Shown here in pieces: positions 10,758 to 22,257 of a DNA stretch of 64,000 nt. Source of the stretch: Bathynomus jamesi (lineage: Eukaryota; Arthropoda; Malacostraca; Isopoda; Cirolanidae); contig JAJOZX010007511.1 of the NCBI GenBank assembly GCA_023014485.1, positions 176,216 to 240,215 on the forward strand, written 5' to 3'. Position 1 is the first letter of the stretch; each line of letters starts with the position of its first letter. The notes beneath the pieces were generated by a model that saw only the letters and a list, made by a program, of their open reading frames with translations, did no database searches and had not been told where the DNA came from. Position numbers and translations under genes: made by a program.

Positions 10758-13622
10758 TGGCAGCTATCCTCCAATGGAATTGCCGAGGCCTTCTCCCTAA
10801 TTGGGAGGACTTTTTCCTCCTGATCCAGGATTTTAACCCAGTGTGCGTCTGCCTTCAGGAGACCCAACTTGGGATTCGCCCCTTGCGCCCTCTTCGTCAT
10901 ATCTCTTCCCCCCTCCGCCTGATGCAGCCCCCCCGTGGGGGCACAGCCGTTTCCATCCGTTCTGATGTGCCATCTACTCCCATTCCCCTCAACACTCCTC
11001 TCCAGGCAGTAGCGGCCCAGGTTTTCCTGGACCGTGAATATTCAGTTTGCTCTTTATATCTTCCCCGTCACAGGAACTTTCTGTTGACAGTCTTTCCGCT
11101 CTCCTCCTGCAGCTTCCTCCTCCTTTCCTCCTTCTGGGAGATTTCAACGCGCGCCATCCTCTGTGGGGTGATACTGTCAACAACCAGCGGGGTGGCGTTG
11201 TGGTCTCCCTTCTTTCATCTACTTCTGTCTGTCTTCTCAACACCGGCCAGCCCACAGCTTTTCACCACCAGACCCGTTCATTTTCCTCTATAGCTCTTTC
11301 GCTTACTTCTCCTTCCGCCTTCCTTGACTTCTCTTAGTCTGTCACTACCTTTACGGTAGTGATCATTTCCCCCTCCTCCTCCGTACGTCCCGGACTCCCA
11401 ACTCCTCCGCTCTTCTTACTCGATGGTCCCTCGCTAAAGCTGACTGGCCTCTTTTCTACTCCAAAAGTCAAACCTCTGCAGCTTTGAGTAACTTCCTGAC
11501 TATTGATGCTGCCTCCACCTACCTCACAGATCATATCACCTGTGCCGCTTTGTCCTCCATTCCCAAATCTACATTTCCCCGCACCTCTGCCCCTTCGGTT
11601 GCATGGTGGGCCCCGATATCCACTCTGGCTGTTCAGGCTAAGAAGTCGGCCTTTCGCCGTCTTCAACGTAATCCATCCCTAGCAAATTCAATAGCTTTTA
11701 AACGTGCGCAAGCTCAGGCCCGTCTCACAGTCCGTGAAGTCCACCGCTTTTCCTGGCGAACTTACGTCTCCTCTCTCACCAACCGCACCCTTTCTCCCGA
11801 ATATGGAACAAGATTCGGAAAATTTCCGGAAAATCCTCTTCTCATCCTCCTCCTGTCCTCTCCTACTGCAGTGGCTGAGACCTTGGCCTCGACCATAGCC
11901 TCCATCTCCCGACACGACCACCGTGATCCTGCCTTCCTCCAACGTAAGGCATTGCTTGTTCGCTCCCCTCACCTTTTTCAGACTCCCAATAATTTCCCAT
12001 ATAACCGCCCTTTTTCTATGTCGGAGTTGAGATTGGTGTTAGTTTCTTGCGGCAACTCTGCACCCGGCCCTAACGGCATTCATTTCGAAATACTTCGTCA
12101 CCTACACCCTTCGGCTTACTTCTTTCTCCTCACGTTCTACAATTGGATCTGGGTAGGGGACACCTTCCCCTCCTGTTGGAGGGAAGCAGTGGTGCTCCCT
12201 TTCCCTAAACCCGGTAAGAATCTGACATCTCCGCTCAATTACCGTCCAATAGCCCTCACTAACTGCCTATCAAAACTCTTAGAGAAGATGGTTTCTTGGC
12301 GATTGATGTGGCACCTAGAACGCTACAATTTACTTTCCCATACACAGACCGGTTTCCGCAGGGGCCGTAGCACCACTGACATCTTAGTTCAATTGGGAAC
12401 TGCGGTCCGTGTGTCATTTGCAGAGCGACGTCATCTTTATGCAGTCTTTTTTGATTTGGAGAAAGCGTATGACCACCTGGCGGTGGTGGATCTGCCGAAA
12501 ACTGAAAACTTTACCTTTGGGACTTCCGAGGTTTTCTCCCTTCCTTTATCTCCAACTTTCTGACTTCCCGTTCCTCTCGAGTTCAGGTGAGTACCTCCCT
12601 CTCTTCTGTGCATTAGCAGGAGGAGGGAGTCCCCCAGGGCAGCGTCCTGAGCGTCGTTTGCTTCGCTTTGGCGATCGACGACGTGGTGACGGCTCTGCCC
12701 CAGGGGATTACGGCCACCCTTTATGTAGATGACCTTGCCATATATTGCTCCGGCTCCCGATCTGCCTTCCATGAACGTATCCTCCAGCGGGCCCTGGATT
12801 CGGTTTCCAGATGAGCCACAGACCACGGGTTCCGATTTTCCCCTTCGAAAACGGTGGCAATGCACTTTTGTCGCCGCTGCACTGCCGTTCCTTCTCTCTT
12901 TACGGATCACCAGTCCCCATTGTGCCCAAAGCTAGGTTTCTGGGTCTCCTTCTTGATTCCAGCCTCTCTTGGATCCCCCACTTGAAGTCTCTGAAGGCTT
13001 CGTGCCTTCAGACTTGTACCCTTCTCAAGTTCCTCTCTCATACTGACTGGGGTGCTGACCGCCATACTCTTTGGCGGCTCTACCACTCCCTGGTCCAAAG
13101 TAAGTTGGATTATGGCTGTCAGGCAGGCCCATCCCTCCGCTCCTGCCTCCGCTCTGCGCATGCTGGACCCGATTCGTTCCTTAGGTGTGCGCATCAACAC
13201 TGGCGCATTCTGATCTTCTCCAATCGTTAGCTTGTTTGCAGAGAGTGGCCATCTCCCGTTGGCTGCCCATCGTACCTTGGAGGATCTCAAATACCTCTTT
13301 CGTGTTCGGCAGTTCTCTCCCACCTCGGTCTTCCAATCCCTCTTCGGCCCTTCTACTGTGGCATGCTTTGACCGTCATCCCCACTTGATCCGACCGTTTG
13401 GTCTCTGAATGGCTCTAGAGCCGTCCTGTCTTCTCTGGGAGCGGAGGAGCGAGTGCTCTCCTCTCCCCCCTCCAACTAGCCCCCGTGGACCATTTCTCCT
13501 CTCCGTATCTGCTCCCTCCTTTCTACTGTACCAAAGTCCTAGTTCCACCCATCCGCCCTTCAACAACTATTCCTATCCCATTCCTCTTCCCATGCTGACT
13601 CGATCCGAGTGTTCACTGACAG
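10757..13622 (+). pseudogene. J1 ORF2, endonuclease-reverse transcriptase, broken
   Basis: ATG at 10757 opens an AP-type endonuclease (ILQWNCRGL, VCVCLQETQLG). It continues after a frameshift near 11047 (FLLLGDFNARHPLWGD). The RT lies in 11484-12563 (SAPGPNGIHFEIL, REAVVLPFPKPGKN, NYRPIALTNCLSKLLEKM, TGFRRGRSTTDIL, AVFFDLEKAYD). After more shifts it reaches a YVDDLAIY catalytic block near 12726-12750. Thumb/linker pieces follow to about 13400. RNase H begins (RVFTDSS, 13600-13620) and is cut off. It would nick and prime cDNA at the target. At least five frame changes make it dead. Confidence 0.8.
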
Positions 13623-13625
13623 CTC

Positions 13626-14512
13626 TTGCTCTCCATTAATAAAGAGGAGATTATATTTGAATTAGCTCAACAAATTATTAATTTTGCACCCCCAAAAGAT
13701 AACCATAGTGATATAGAAAGATTTTATTCAAAATTAGAAGCTATTATGGGACAACTGGCTAGCAATGAGATAGATGTTAAAGCTTCGTCTTGGCTCATAC
13801 AAGGTGCAGTTCTTAATTGCCTCCCTTTGAGGATCAAAGATCGTTTTGCTCAAAAGACAGGAGAGATTTATCCTAATCTTGAAAACATCAGAAAACACTT
13901 TCTAGCTGTCATAGCTAGTTTCAAATTGAGAAATAGTTCATCTTAAAATAAGACCCAGACTATGGATAAACCAAAGACTGTCTCCAAAGACCAACTAGCT
14001 ACAGTCAAACAGACAAAACTTGATACTGTAGACTCAAATATCACTAACCACACCACAAGGACACCTACATTACAGAACGTTAATATAACTTCTACCTCAA
14101 CTTACACACCACATTTTAAATTTTGTTCAAGTGATGAACACAGTAGTACCCGGTGGCGGTGTGGCAAATATTCAGACTTTAACTCAAGATCTAAAAGATG
14201 TGAACAGTTGAAACTATGTAAAAAGTGTACTGGCCAGGGACATTATAAGAAAGACTGTAAATCTAGGTTAAAATTTAATTGTAAATTTTGTAAAAGTCTA
14301 AGACATGTCACATCAATGTGTGATTCACTAAAGTGTCCAAATAACAATACTCAAACTCAAAAGGTACCTCCTCTAACCAAAGATAACCAAGAAAATGCCA
14401 CTTTCATGGGTCATTTTGTTTGGTCAAACAACATAGCAAAAAACAAGGAGGTTCTTTTACCAACTATTACTTTGGACTTAGTGAATAGTGAGGGTAGCAC
14501 CACTCCAGTGAG
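13626..14512 (+). pseudogene. BEL/Pao gag, C-terminal half
   Basis: Two open pieces, 13626-13946 and 13962-14537, are separated by one stop. The first has DIERFYSKLEAIMGQLAS and NLENIRKHFLAVIASFKLR, matching the helical BEL gag. The second has three Cys/His clusters: FCSSDEHSSTRWRCGKYSD, LKLCKKCTGQGHYKKDCKSR, and CKFCKSLRHVTSMCDSLKC. These are typical BEL/Pao nucleic-acid-binding motifs and differ from a single retroviral knuckle. Gag coats element RNA. The frame then runs into protease and is cut by the hAT at 14513. Confidence 0.8.
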
Positions 14513-14646
14513 CAGGGCCGGATTGAGGTCCTCGTAAGCCCTAAGCACTTCTGCTTCGTAGGCCCTTTGGTGGATACATTTTTATGGGTGTATCGATTTC
14601 TATGGGTAGATGAACAATCAAAATTATCTTGAATAATTTTTTAATT

Positions 14647-14647
<1 letters not shown>

Positions 14648-14690
<43 letters not shown>

Positions 14691-14692
14691 TA
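14648..14692. repeat. (TAA)n microsatellite
   Basis: About fifteen uninterrupted taa/ata triplets just inside the left end of the hAT element, upstream of its transposase. Confidence 0.95.
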
Positions 14693-14771
14693 ATTTAAAA
14701 TCATTTACTCATAGCCTATACAATTTTTTTTTTCTCATTTTAGGTATTCCAACCCTCCCCAGTCTTCCAAT

Positions 14772-16589
14772 ATGTCAGATGGATATAAAAAAAAGATGAG
14801 TTAGGATATAAGAAGAGGAATAAACGAGAAAAGAAGGATGAAGCATTGAAGGGGATCAAGGGATCTATTCTGAAGTTCATAAACAAGGATGTGAAAAGTG
14901 ATAGTGCAAAAACTCCAATGGACTCATCACCATTAATGACACAGTTGGATCAAGATAATAGTGAACCTTGTGAAAATGTTGTTCTTGAAGCAGAATCTTA
15001 TTCTCACATTGAGGGTAGATCAAGTGAAGAACAGGCCAATGTCCCTTTGGAAGCAGATGATACGGTAGAAAAAATAACAGAGACTCCAAAGCTAACATCA
15101 GATGCTGACTTTACTAGTAGGCCTAAGCCTGCCAGTGATCCTGCACTCTGGACAGAAGTCACTGCAGATGTGAGATCCTATTTTGCTGATATCACCCCAT
15201 CTCAGAATATTGATGATTCTGACTTCTCAATGTCAGGTAGAAAATTTGGTGAAAAGAAGAGGTATGTAAACAAGGAATTGTTCCGCAGGCACTTGGCAAA
15301 TGGAGAGGCTGTCCAGAGAGACTGGCTCATTTACTCACCTTTAACTGGTCAAGTGTATTGCTATGTGTGAAACTATTTGGCAGCAGCAAGTGTTTTAATC
15401 AATTTCAAACTGGCTTTCATGATTGGAAGAATGCAAACACCAGGATTACTGCTCATGAACAGTCAAAGGCTCACATCAAAACACTGTCCATGATGCTGGA
15501 GCACCAAAAATTTGCCAGAATTGATACAGAACTGCAAAAGATGAAAGAAAGATCTTGTAAATACTAGGCTGAAGTTTTGAGGAGAGTTGTTGCAGTAGTA
15601 AAGTTCCTTGCAGAGAGAGGACTGGCATTTCGTAGTGATACTGAGGTGCACAGCTGTCCAAACAATGGAAACTGCCTGGGTTGCATTGACATCTCAGCAG
15701 AATTCGACCCATTTCTTGCAGATCACATTCAGATGCATGGTAATCCAGGGAAGGGAAAATGTGTCTTACCTTTCGTCAACCACTTGTGATGAATGTATTG
15801 ATCTATTGGCCTCTGATGGAAATGTTGTTGAAAGATTTCTTCAATTCATCCCAATTCAACAACATGATGTGAAGTATTTATTTGAGGTTCTACAAAGTGT
15901 TCTCGAATCTCATGGCATCAATATGGCAGACTGTAGGTCACAGTCATATAACAATGCCAGTAACATGAGTGGCATATACTCAGGTGTGCAAGCAAGAATT
16001 CGTGAAGTGAACTGTTTAGCTGAATGGGTTCCCTGTGCAGCCCATAGTCTGACAATCCAAGTGACAGATTCCGCATCCAATGCTTCTATTGTTCATGGAT
16101 CAACTTATTGTGGAGATGGAAAAACGGCGAGATGCCAGATTGAATGATCGATTCAGTTTCCTTGAAGATAGATCACTGTCCACGGAGGAAATTGTTTTGC
16201 GGGCCAATGCATTGGTTGCTGCATATTCAGCAGATCTTGAAACAGCAGTCACTGATGAATTCCTGTTGTTCCTGCATTTGTATGCAGACAAAATAACATT
16301 GGCAGATATGCTCAAAGCTCAAATATCTGACAAGCTGATCAACAGCTTTCCAAATGTTTACATTGCTCTAAGGATATACCTTGCCATCTTGGGGACGAAT
16401 TGTGAAGGGGAGCGTTCTTTTTCGAAGCTAAAGCTGATAAAAAACTGTCTCCGATCAATATAGAACAACAACGCTTGTCTTCCCTTGCACTACTCTATTG
16501 AGAATGAGATTGTGCGAAAAACATCATTTGAAGATGTTATTGCTGATTTTGTAATGAAAAAATCTCGAAAAGTTCATTTCTCGTGTTAA
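14772..16589 (+). pseudogene. hAT transposase (ZMYM1/DUF4371-like), broken
   Basis: The likely start is ATG 14772 (MSDGYKKK), which needs a shift to reach the open piece 14846-15370. The next pieces, in changing frames, are 15358-15567 (WKNANTRITAHEQSKAHI, TTF-type finger end), 15577-15789, 15608-16147 and 16080-16463. Transposase blocks include MADCRSQSYNNASNMSGIYSGV, where the usual catalytic Asp before NAS reads Asn, and WVPCAAHSLTI. The dimerisation block is GERSFSKLKLIKN. The last part, ENEIVRKTSFEDVIADFVMKK, ends at TAA 16587-16589. The region between the CAAHSL and dimerisation blocks is shortened. Not functional. Confidence 0.82.
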
Positions 16590-16670
16590 TTTCTTGCACT
16601 TTATGAAAAAAAAAAGATTGACATCGACATGACTCTGCCTCTTTGTGTATATACACTGTGCCTATCCTTG

Positions 16671-16699
<29 letters not shown>

Positions 16700-16703
<4 letters not shown>

Positions 16704-17114
16704 CACAAACTCAGAATGGTTCCCTGAGAACATTATATGTTAAACACAGACCGTGCATGGAACAAGGAACTCTTCTGGGAAAATTAAATCCACTATAGTC
16801 CGAATAAGTAATGGTAAATGACAAATACCATAGTTTTTTTCCTTTTTCATGATTTTAGCCCGACGTGGGCAACGGGTCTCTCGCAAAGAGATCCCATAAA
16901 TATAGCTTCCCTCACCAGCTATCTGCAAAGCAGACAGGATCCAGCTTTGGGACGTGGATCTAGGGTTTAAAGCAAACCTAGATCCCTACACTCAGAACCT
17001 CTATATAAGTAAAAGACTCGTTGCATTCACGTCGTGTTGAATAAATCAAAGAAAAAGGGGGTAACTATTGTATTTTTAGCCAAAAAAACCAAAACTTAAA
17101 CCTCAACCGGGACA
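16700..17114 (-). repeat. Inverted copy of the 456-bp unit
   Basis: The reverse complement of the unit that follows. 17042 down to 16700 matches unit bases 1 to about 343, and 17114 down to 17043 matches the unit tail. It abuts the first plus-oriented unit with no unrelated spacer. Together they form an inverted repeat with arms of about 340 bp around a 72-bp centre. The left edge runs into a (CT)n(TA)n microsatellite. Confidence 0.9.
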
Positions 17115-18331
17115 TTCAACACGACGTGAATGCAACGAGTCTTTTACTTATATAGAGGTTCTGAGTGTAGGGATCTAGGTTTGCTTTAAACCCTAGATCC
17201 ACGTCCCAAAGCTGGATCCTGTCTGCTTTGCAGATAGCTGGTGAGGGAAGCTATATTTATGGGATCTCTTTGCGAGAGACCCGTTGCCCACGTCGGGCTA
17301 AAATCATGAAAAAGGAAAAAAACTATGGTATTTGTCATTTACCATTACTTATTCGGACTATAGTGGATTTAATTTTCCCAGAAGAGTTCCTTGTTCCATG
17401 CACGGTCTGTGTTTAACATATAATGTTCTCAGGGAACCATTCTGAGTTTGTGTATACTAAACGGACGTGTTTCGTGCCTTGAAAAGTGGACGCTCAATGT
17501 CCCGGTTGAGGTTTAAGTTTTGGTTTTTTTGGCTAAAAATACAATAGTTACCCCCTTTTTCTTTGATTTATTCAACACGACGTGAATGCAACGAGTCTTT
17601 TACTTATATAGAGGTTCTGAGTGTAGGGATCTAGGTTTGCTTTAAACCCTAGATCCACGTCCCAAAGCTGGATCCTGTCTGCTTTGCAGATAGCTGGTGA
17701 GGGAAGCTATATTTATGGGATCTCTTTGCGAGAGACCCGTTGCCCACGTCGGGCTAAAATCATGAAAAAGGAAAAAAACTATGGTATTTGTCATTTACCA
17801 TTACTTATTCGGACTATAGTGGATTTAATTTTCCCAGAAGAGTTCCTTGTTCCATGCACGGTCTGTGTTTAACATATAATGTTCTCAGGGAACCATTCTG
17901 AGTTTGTGTATACTAAACGGACGTGTTTCGTGCCTTGAAAAGTGGACGCTCAATGTCCCGGTTGAGGTTTAAGTTTTGGTTTTTTTGGCTAAAAATACAA
18001 TAGTTACCCCCTTTTTCTTTGATTTATTCAACACGAAGTGAATGCAACGAGTCTTTTACTTATATAGAGGTTCTGAGTGTAGGGATCTAGGTTTGCTTTA
18101 AACCCTAGATCCACGTCCCAAAGCTGGATCCTGTCTGCTTTGCAGATAGCTGGTGAGGGAAGCTATATTTATGGGATCTCTTTGCGAGAGACCCGTTGCC
18201 CACGTCGGGCTAAAATCATGAAAAAGGGAAAAAAACTATGGTATTTGTCATTTACCATTACTTATTCGGACTATAGTGGATTTAATTTTCCCAGAAGAGT
18301 TCCTTGTTCCATGCACGGTCTGTGTTTAACA
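17115..18331 (+). repeat. Three tandem 456-bp units with stem-loop core and TATA-like box
   Basis: Units start at 17115, 17571 and 18027, exactly 456 bp apart. The third stops at about 18331 in a (TA)n tract. Each carries a TATATA box (17149-17154 in unit 1), then four stem-loops in a row. In unit 1 these are 17171-17200, about 17219-17237, 17261-17282 and 17286-17298. A 62-codon frame recurs in each unit, but it crosses the stems and has no protein motif. The layout suggests a small structured RNA gene or a satellite. It does not match U1, U2, U4, U5, U6, U11, U12, 5S, 7SL or 7SK as I know them. Confidence 0.8.
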
Positions 18332-18484
18332 TATATATATATATATATATTCAAGAAGAGATCTTTGTCACAGTTTTTATCATACAAATAAAAAGAAGAT
18401 GGTCAAAAAAATTTTCGTAGGCATTTTAGTTTTCGTAGGTCCTAGGCACGCTGCCTACTGTGCCTATAGGATAATACGGCCCTG

Positions 18485-20088
18485 CCAGTGAGATGCCTTA
18501 TAGACGCTTGTTCTCAACAAACATTTGTCTCAAAATTTAGTTGATAAATTGGGTTTGACACCAAACCTAAATGAAGAAGAACTCAATATCATATTCTTTG
18601 TTGAGGTTGGCTCAAACAGAAATAGCTATAAGACAACTGACCTGGAATTACATGTAGAAAATGAACTAGAAAAAATTAAAGCAGTTATTGTTCCAAAAGT
18701 AGGAAAAACAAAATGGTTGTATCCAAATTAGAACAAACTATTAGTCATTTGAGAAAACAGTACAATAGAGTTGAGAGACATATCACAAACACAGTAGCTA
18801 ACAATGAAATGTTAATGGGGGCAGATTATATTCATTTTATTCATATGGGCATAGTAAAGATAGGTAATGGTATAGCTATTCAGACACCATCAGGGATAGC
18901 CCCCTTGGTGACCTATCCAAATACAACCTAAACCTAAATCAGAATAGTGCATGACTAGCTAATACTATGTGCCTCAACTCAGTCCTACATAACACCTGTA
19001 AAAGTAACAATACTTTGAATAATGTTATAACAACTGAGAATATTAATTCATCATTATCAAATGAAACTCTAGATGAGGGAATTCAAACTTTCTGATTGCC
19101 AGAATCTGTGGGTATACATGACACAAATCAAACTTCAGAAGATTAGTTAATGGTAGAAAAATATGAAGACACCATTCAGTGCAAAGACAATAGTTATTTT
19201 GTTGAGTTACCTTGGAAAATAACTTGTCCAAATTTAAAAACTAATCTCAAAGTAGCTAAAGGACATTTCTATAAAGTAGTGAATAAACTCAAACAGGATA
19301 ATAGAATTCAAATGTACAGTGATGTCTTCAAAGAACAACTACAGAAAGACTTCATTAAAGAAGTAACAATAACCCTTTTAAAAAGATGGTTGTCATTATT
19401 TAACCCACAGGGGGTTTTCGACAAGATACCCCAACAACAAAACTTAGGGTAGTTTGTAACTGTAGCCTCAAAGACAGTGATAAACACAGTTTGAACGATT
19501 GCCTGATTGAGGGTCTTAATCTCATTTCTTACCTTGTGAAGATCTTACTCAGGTTCAGGTAAGATACATATGCCTTACAAAATGACATTTCAAAGGCATT
19601 TTTCAGAATAAATCTTAAAAATGAATATGACTAGGATCAACTTGGGTTCTTATGGTTCAGAGATCCGTTTGATTTGAATAAAGGGTTCATAACCTACAGA
19701 GTCAATGTTGTTTGGAGCCAATTGCTCACTAGCCTATTAGCATTGACAATTAGACATCATTTGAACCAGTTTAATAACTCTTTGAAACTAAACTTCCTTA
19801 AAGAACATACCTCAGTTGGAACTATTGGCTGCTAAGTTAGCTTTTAAGATCATTTCATTTCTTAAGGATGCCAACCATGATGTAAACATAACTGATATCT
19901 ACATTTGGCTCGACAGTCAGATTTGTCTTGCCTGGATACGGAATAATGGCATTAATAGAAAGGACATCTTCGTAAGAAACAGGTTAAAAGATACAGCTGA
20001 AGCTAATGAAAACCTACAAGTGAACTTTCACTATGTTAAGGTAAGTCGCCAGGTATTTACAAGTGGTATTGACATTTTTATAATTTAA
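18485..20088 (+). pseudogene. BEL/Pao pol remnants: protease, pre-RT, RNase H
   Basis: 18493-18700: aspartic protease with the active-site block CLIDACSQQTFVSQNLVDKLGL, where DTG/DSG reads DAC. 18713-19450: the pre-RT region (YEDTIQCKDNSYFVELPWK, then YKVVNKLKQDNRIQMYSDVF and IKEV) in two or three frames with stops. 19450-19800: RT, barely readable. 19816-20050: RNase H with MELLAAKLAFKII and DIYIWLDSQICLAWIRNN. These domains would mature the polyprotein and copy element RNA. Multiple stops, a missing RT core and loss of integrase make this a relic. Confidence 0.72.
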
Positions 20089-20230
20089 AAAAAGTATGTA
20101 CTTTTTTGCTTTTAGAAATTAAAAAATTTATTATAAAAAATAAAGCATTTGGAAGGGGCGCCAAGATTGACCAAAAGGGGCGCCAAATTGACAAGGGCCT
20201 CCCCCCCACCCACGTAAATACGCTAGTGGG
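20055..20230. mobile_element. Possible small hAT-like end pair
   Basis: caggtatttacaagtgg at about 20050 and, reversed from about 20228, ctagcgtatttacgtggg look like diverged CAG-type inverted ends, with ggggcgcc runs inside. No matching TSD was found. The rest of 20089-20783 shows no gene. Confidence 0.3.
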
Positions 20231-20783
20231 GTTATTTTGTCATAAGATGAGAAGGGCTTAGAGATTAGAGAATATTTAGAAGACACTTCTCCCGAGAAGT
20301 ACCAGTCACTTTGGGATGCTGAACTACAGCATTACAAACCCTTCCTCTCTTTCACTGTTCATCCGGCTGAGTTATTTCTGCATATACGTCACGATTTACA
20401 GGAATTCCTTATGCATCGCTATGAACTCTGAATATGTTCAGTTGAAAAAACAAGTGAAAAGAAAATAAAGGATCGCTTTTCATGAATTTTCTGTAATAAA
20501 CGATCGTGTACTCGAGCATGTTTTTGAATGTATATGTTCAAAGATTAAGAATTATGAAAATGTAACATTCAATTGTAATGTAGGAAAAAATAACCCTAAA
20601 TTATCTTAAATTTCTGTATATCGAGTATAGGAAGTCTCATACATTAAACGGGTTATTATTTTGGAAAGAAGTAATTGTATGAGTATAAGAGAAAGAAATG
20701 AGAATGTAACTATTTCCACCATTAAGTGAGAGTTTACTATACTCAAAAAAATAATCTCTTAACATGTTAATAAGTATTGTATG

Positions 20784-21726
20784 CAGGCCGGGATCCAGAA
20801 TTTATATCAGGGGAGATGGGCCAAGCAAATATATTTCAAAGATTAATAAGCTAATGTAAATAAAATGCATACCTATTCTTTAATCTTACATACTAAAATG
20901 AACTCATACACAGTTGACAAACGTAAGAAATACAACGCATTGTTGCATATACCTAGAGCTAGAACTAAATCACACCAAACAAGTGCAAGGTAAGTTCACA
21001 TATAGGTACAGTACTTTGCAGATAGGTGCATTTCTAGGAATGTCGCGTTAAAAAATGCGTGAATGCTTATACACAATTAAGAATTATAAAATCCACCATA
21101 TTTACCAAATCGATTACAAACAGCAAAATATGTGCGAATTTAAATATAAGTTGACAAGCAAATAATATCACAATTACAGCTTTGAGAATATATAAATAAA
21201 ACTCGACATAAATTTACAGAAAAAATTAATATACACAGAAATTCAATTTTGTGCCGTCACTAATACAACCAACGACCAATGCCAGAGGACGTAACGGCCA
21301 GTCGCCCTCACTCACTCAATCTAATCCTGAAGAACATGCGACGTGGATGCCTTCTCGCGAAATTGTCTAAAATAATGTTATAATTCAGATCAATTTTGCG
21401 ATGAATCATTAATAGAGCTAGACCAGTTAGCCTATTTTCGCCCTTTCTTGATTTCGTGTTTATTTCTTGAGTGTGCGTGACTGAATGAACGCTCGCAGTC
21501 ACGACATGTAATTAATGTGGTAGCGAGAAGACTCAACATCGCTGTGGCATTTGGGAACAAAGTGGCCCGTATATGCTTGAGTGTTTTCTCAACAGAACGT
21601 GGTTTTGGAAGTGTCGAAGCAGTCCACTTTGCTTCCCAGCATTGTAATTCGGCTTGTAGTGACAAAGCTGCCCGAGTGTCAGGAGGGGCACATGACACCC
21701 TACGTACCCCGCTAAATCCGAGCCTG
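20784..21726 (-). mobile_element. hAT fragment element, inverted orientation
   Basis: The left end, caggccgggatccaga at 20784, pairs with the right end, which read on - is caggctcggatttagcgg (to 21726). The two are diverged hAT-type ends. Flanks (attgtatg and tatatgta) are similar in composition but do not form a clean 8-bp TSD. It contains only the C-terminal part of a transposase on -. Confidence 0.65.
21305..21698 (-). pseudogene. hAT transposase C-terminal remnant
   Basis: Read on -: LQAELQCWEAKWTAS, then LFPNATAMLSLLATTLITC, then a degraded CERSFSHA, and after a frame change NRLTGLALLMIHRKIDLN and LDNFARRHPRRM. This is the dimerisation region of a hAT transposase of the PRKRIP/52-kDa-repressor-like group. 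The catalytic region is missing, so it is inactive. Confidence 0.75.
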
Positions 21727-21754
21727 TATATGTATATTTATATATCGTGTTTGT

Positions 21755-21995
21755 CTTTCATCTGGTACTTTTCCTTCCTGCTGGAAATTCGCTCTCATTC
21801 AGCCTATCCCAAAGAAGGGATAGGCCCTCAAACTATCGTCTAATTGCTTTGATTTCTTGCCTTTCTAAAGTTTTTCACTCTATCATTAATAGGAAGATTC
21901 TAAAACACCTCTCTTCTCGCACTCATCTTTCCGATCGTCAGTATGAGTTTCGCTCTACTAGCGATCTTCATTCGTCAGCGAGAGGAGTTACAAGC
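21755..21995 (+). pseudogene. Short non-LTR reverse transcriptase fragment
   Basis: Frame pieces FPSCWKFALIQPIPKKG and, after one shift, PSNYRLIALISCLSKVFHSI, then RKILKHLSSRTHLSDRQYEF. These are RT motifs 2-3 of a non-LTR element. Only about 240 bp remain, wedged between a hAT end and the start of J2. The clade cannot be assigned. Confidence 0.7.
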
Positions 21996-22257
21996 GGTCA
22001 ATCGTGCTGATAGGACGTGTTTCAGTGATTTTGCTAATTTCTAAGCCGGGCTTTTACCCTGGTTTGTGTAGATTTACTTAATCGTTTTATTTCGATTGTG
22101 TGTTGAATTAGCTGGATCCCTATTAGGCCTTTCCTTTTTTTTTTTTTTTTCGGTAGAGGGTCTGGCTTCTAGGCTTTGGCCAGGGCCAGGCCTAGCCTTC
22201 GGTTAGGTCTTTCTGGTTAGTTGGGATAGCCTACCATCTTTCGATCGGCTCATACGT

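Larger units (their letters stand above)
8360..13625 (+). mobile_element. Non-LTR retrotransposon J1 (I/Jockey-type, RNase H-bearing), decayed
   Basis: A two-ORF layout: a knuckle-bearing ORF1 (to 10757), then ORF2 with endonuclease, reverse transcriptase and the beginning of RNase H. The DNA is pyrimidine-rich on +, unlike the AT-rich flanks, and the change near 8360-8400 marks the approximate 5' side. The 3' side is lost where BEL/Pao sequence begins at about 13626, within the RNase H motif. ORF1 and ORF2 overlap by TGATG at 10755-10759. The many frameshifts show an old copy. Confidence 0.8.
14513..18484 (+). mobile_element. hAT element (ZMYM1-like) with exact 8-bp TSD
   Basis: A 3,972-bp element flanked by ccagtgag at 14505-14512 and 18485-18492. 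The ends are cagggccggatt and, on the other strand, cagggccgtatt. It holds a broken hAT transposase on + (14772-16589). A 1.6-kb inverted and tandem array (16700-18331) lies between the transposase stop and the right end, between CT/TA and TA microsatellites. The insertion target is the protease start of a BEL/Pao element, and the host sequence is undisturbed apart from the TSD. Confidence 0.92.
13626..20088 (+). mobile_element. BEL/Pao LTR retrotransposon fragment, split by a hAT
   Basis: Gag with BEL-type Cys/His repeats is on the left (13626-14512). Protease, the pre-RT region and RNase H are on the right (18485-20088). The hAT at 14513-18484 lies between them, inside the protease start. 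Removing the hAT and one TSD copy rejoins the frame around TTPVRCLIDACSQ. No LTR is recognisable at either end. The left edge abuts J1 in mid-RNase H, and the right edge dissolves after the RNase H block. Confidence 0.75.

Noticed and set aside
16672..17060. U-type snRNA or spliced-leader RNA identity for the 456-bp unit
   Set aside because: No match by eye to conserved snRNA cores. The taattttcc word is only a weak Sm-site lookalike.
17228..18391. Four similar 62-83-codon frames (17228, 17684, 18140 on +, and 16740-16928 on -) as a small protein family
   Set aside because: They recur only because the 456-bp DNA unit recurs, they cross the stem-loops, and the third is frame-shifted by one base without consequence. 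No protein motif.
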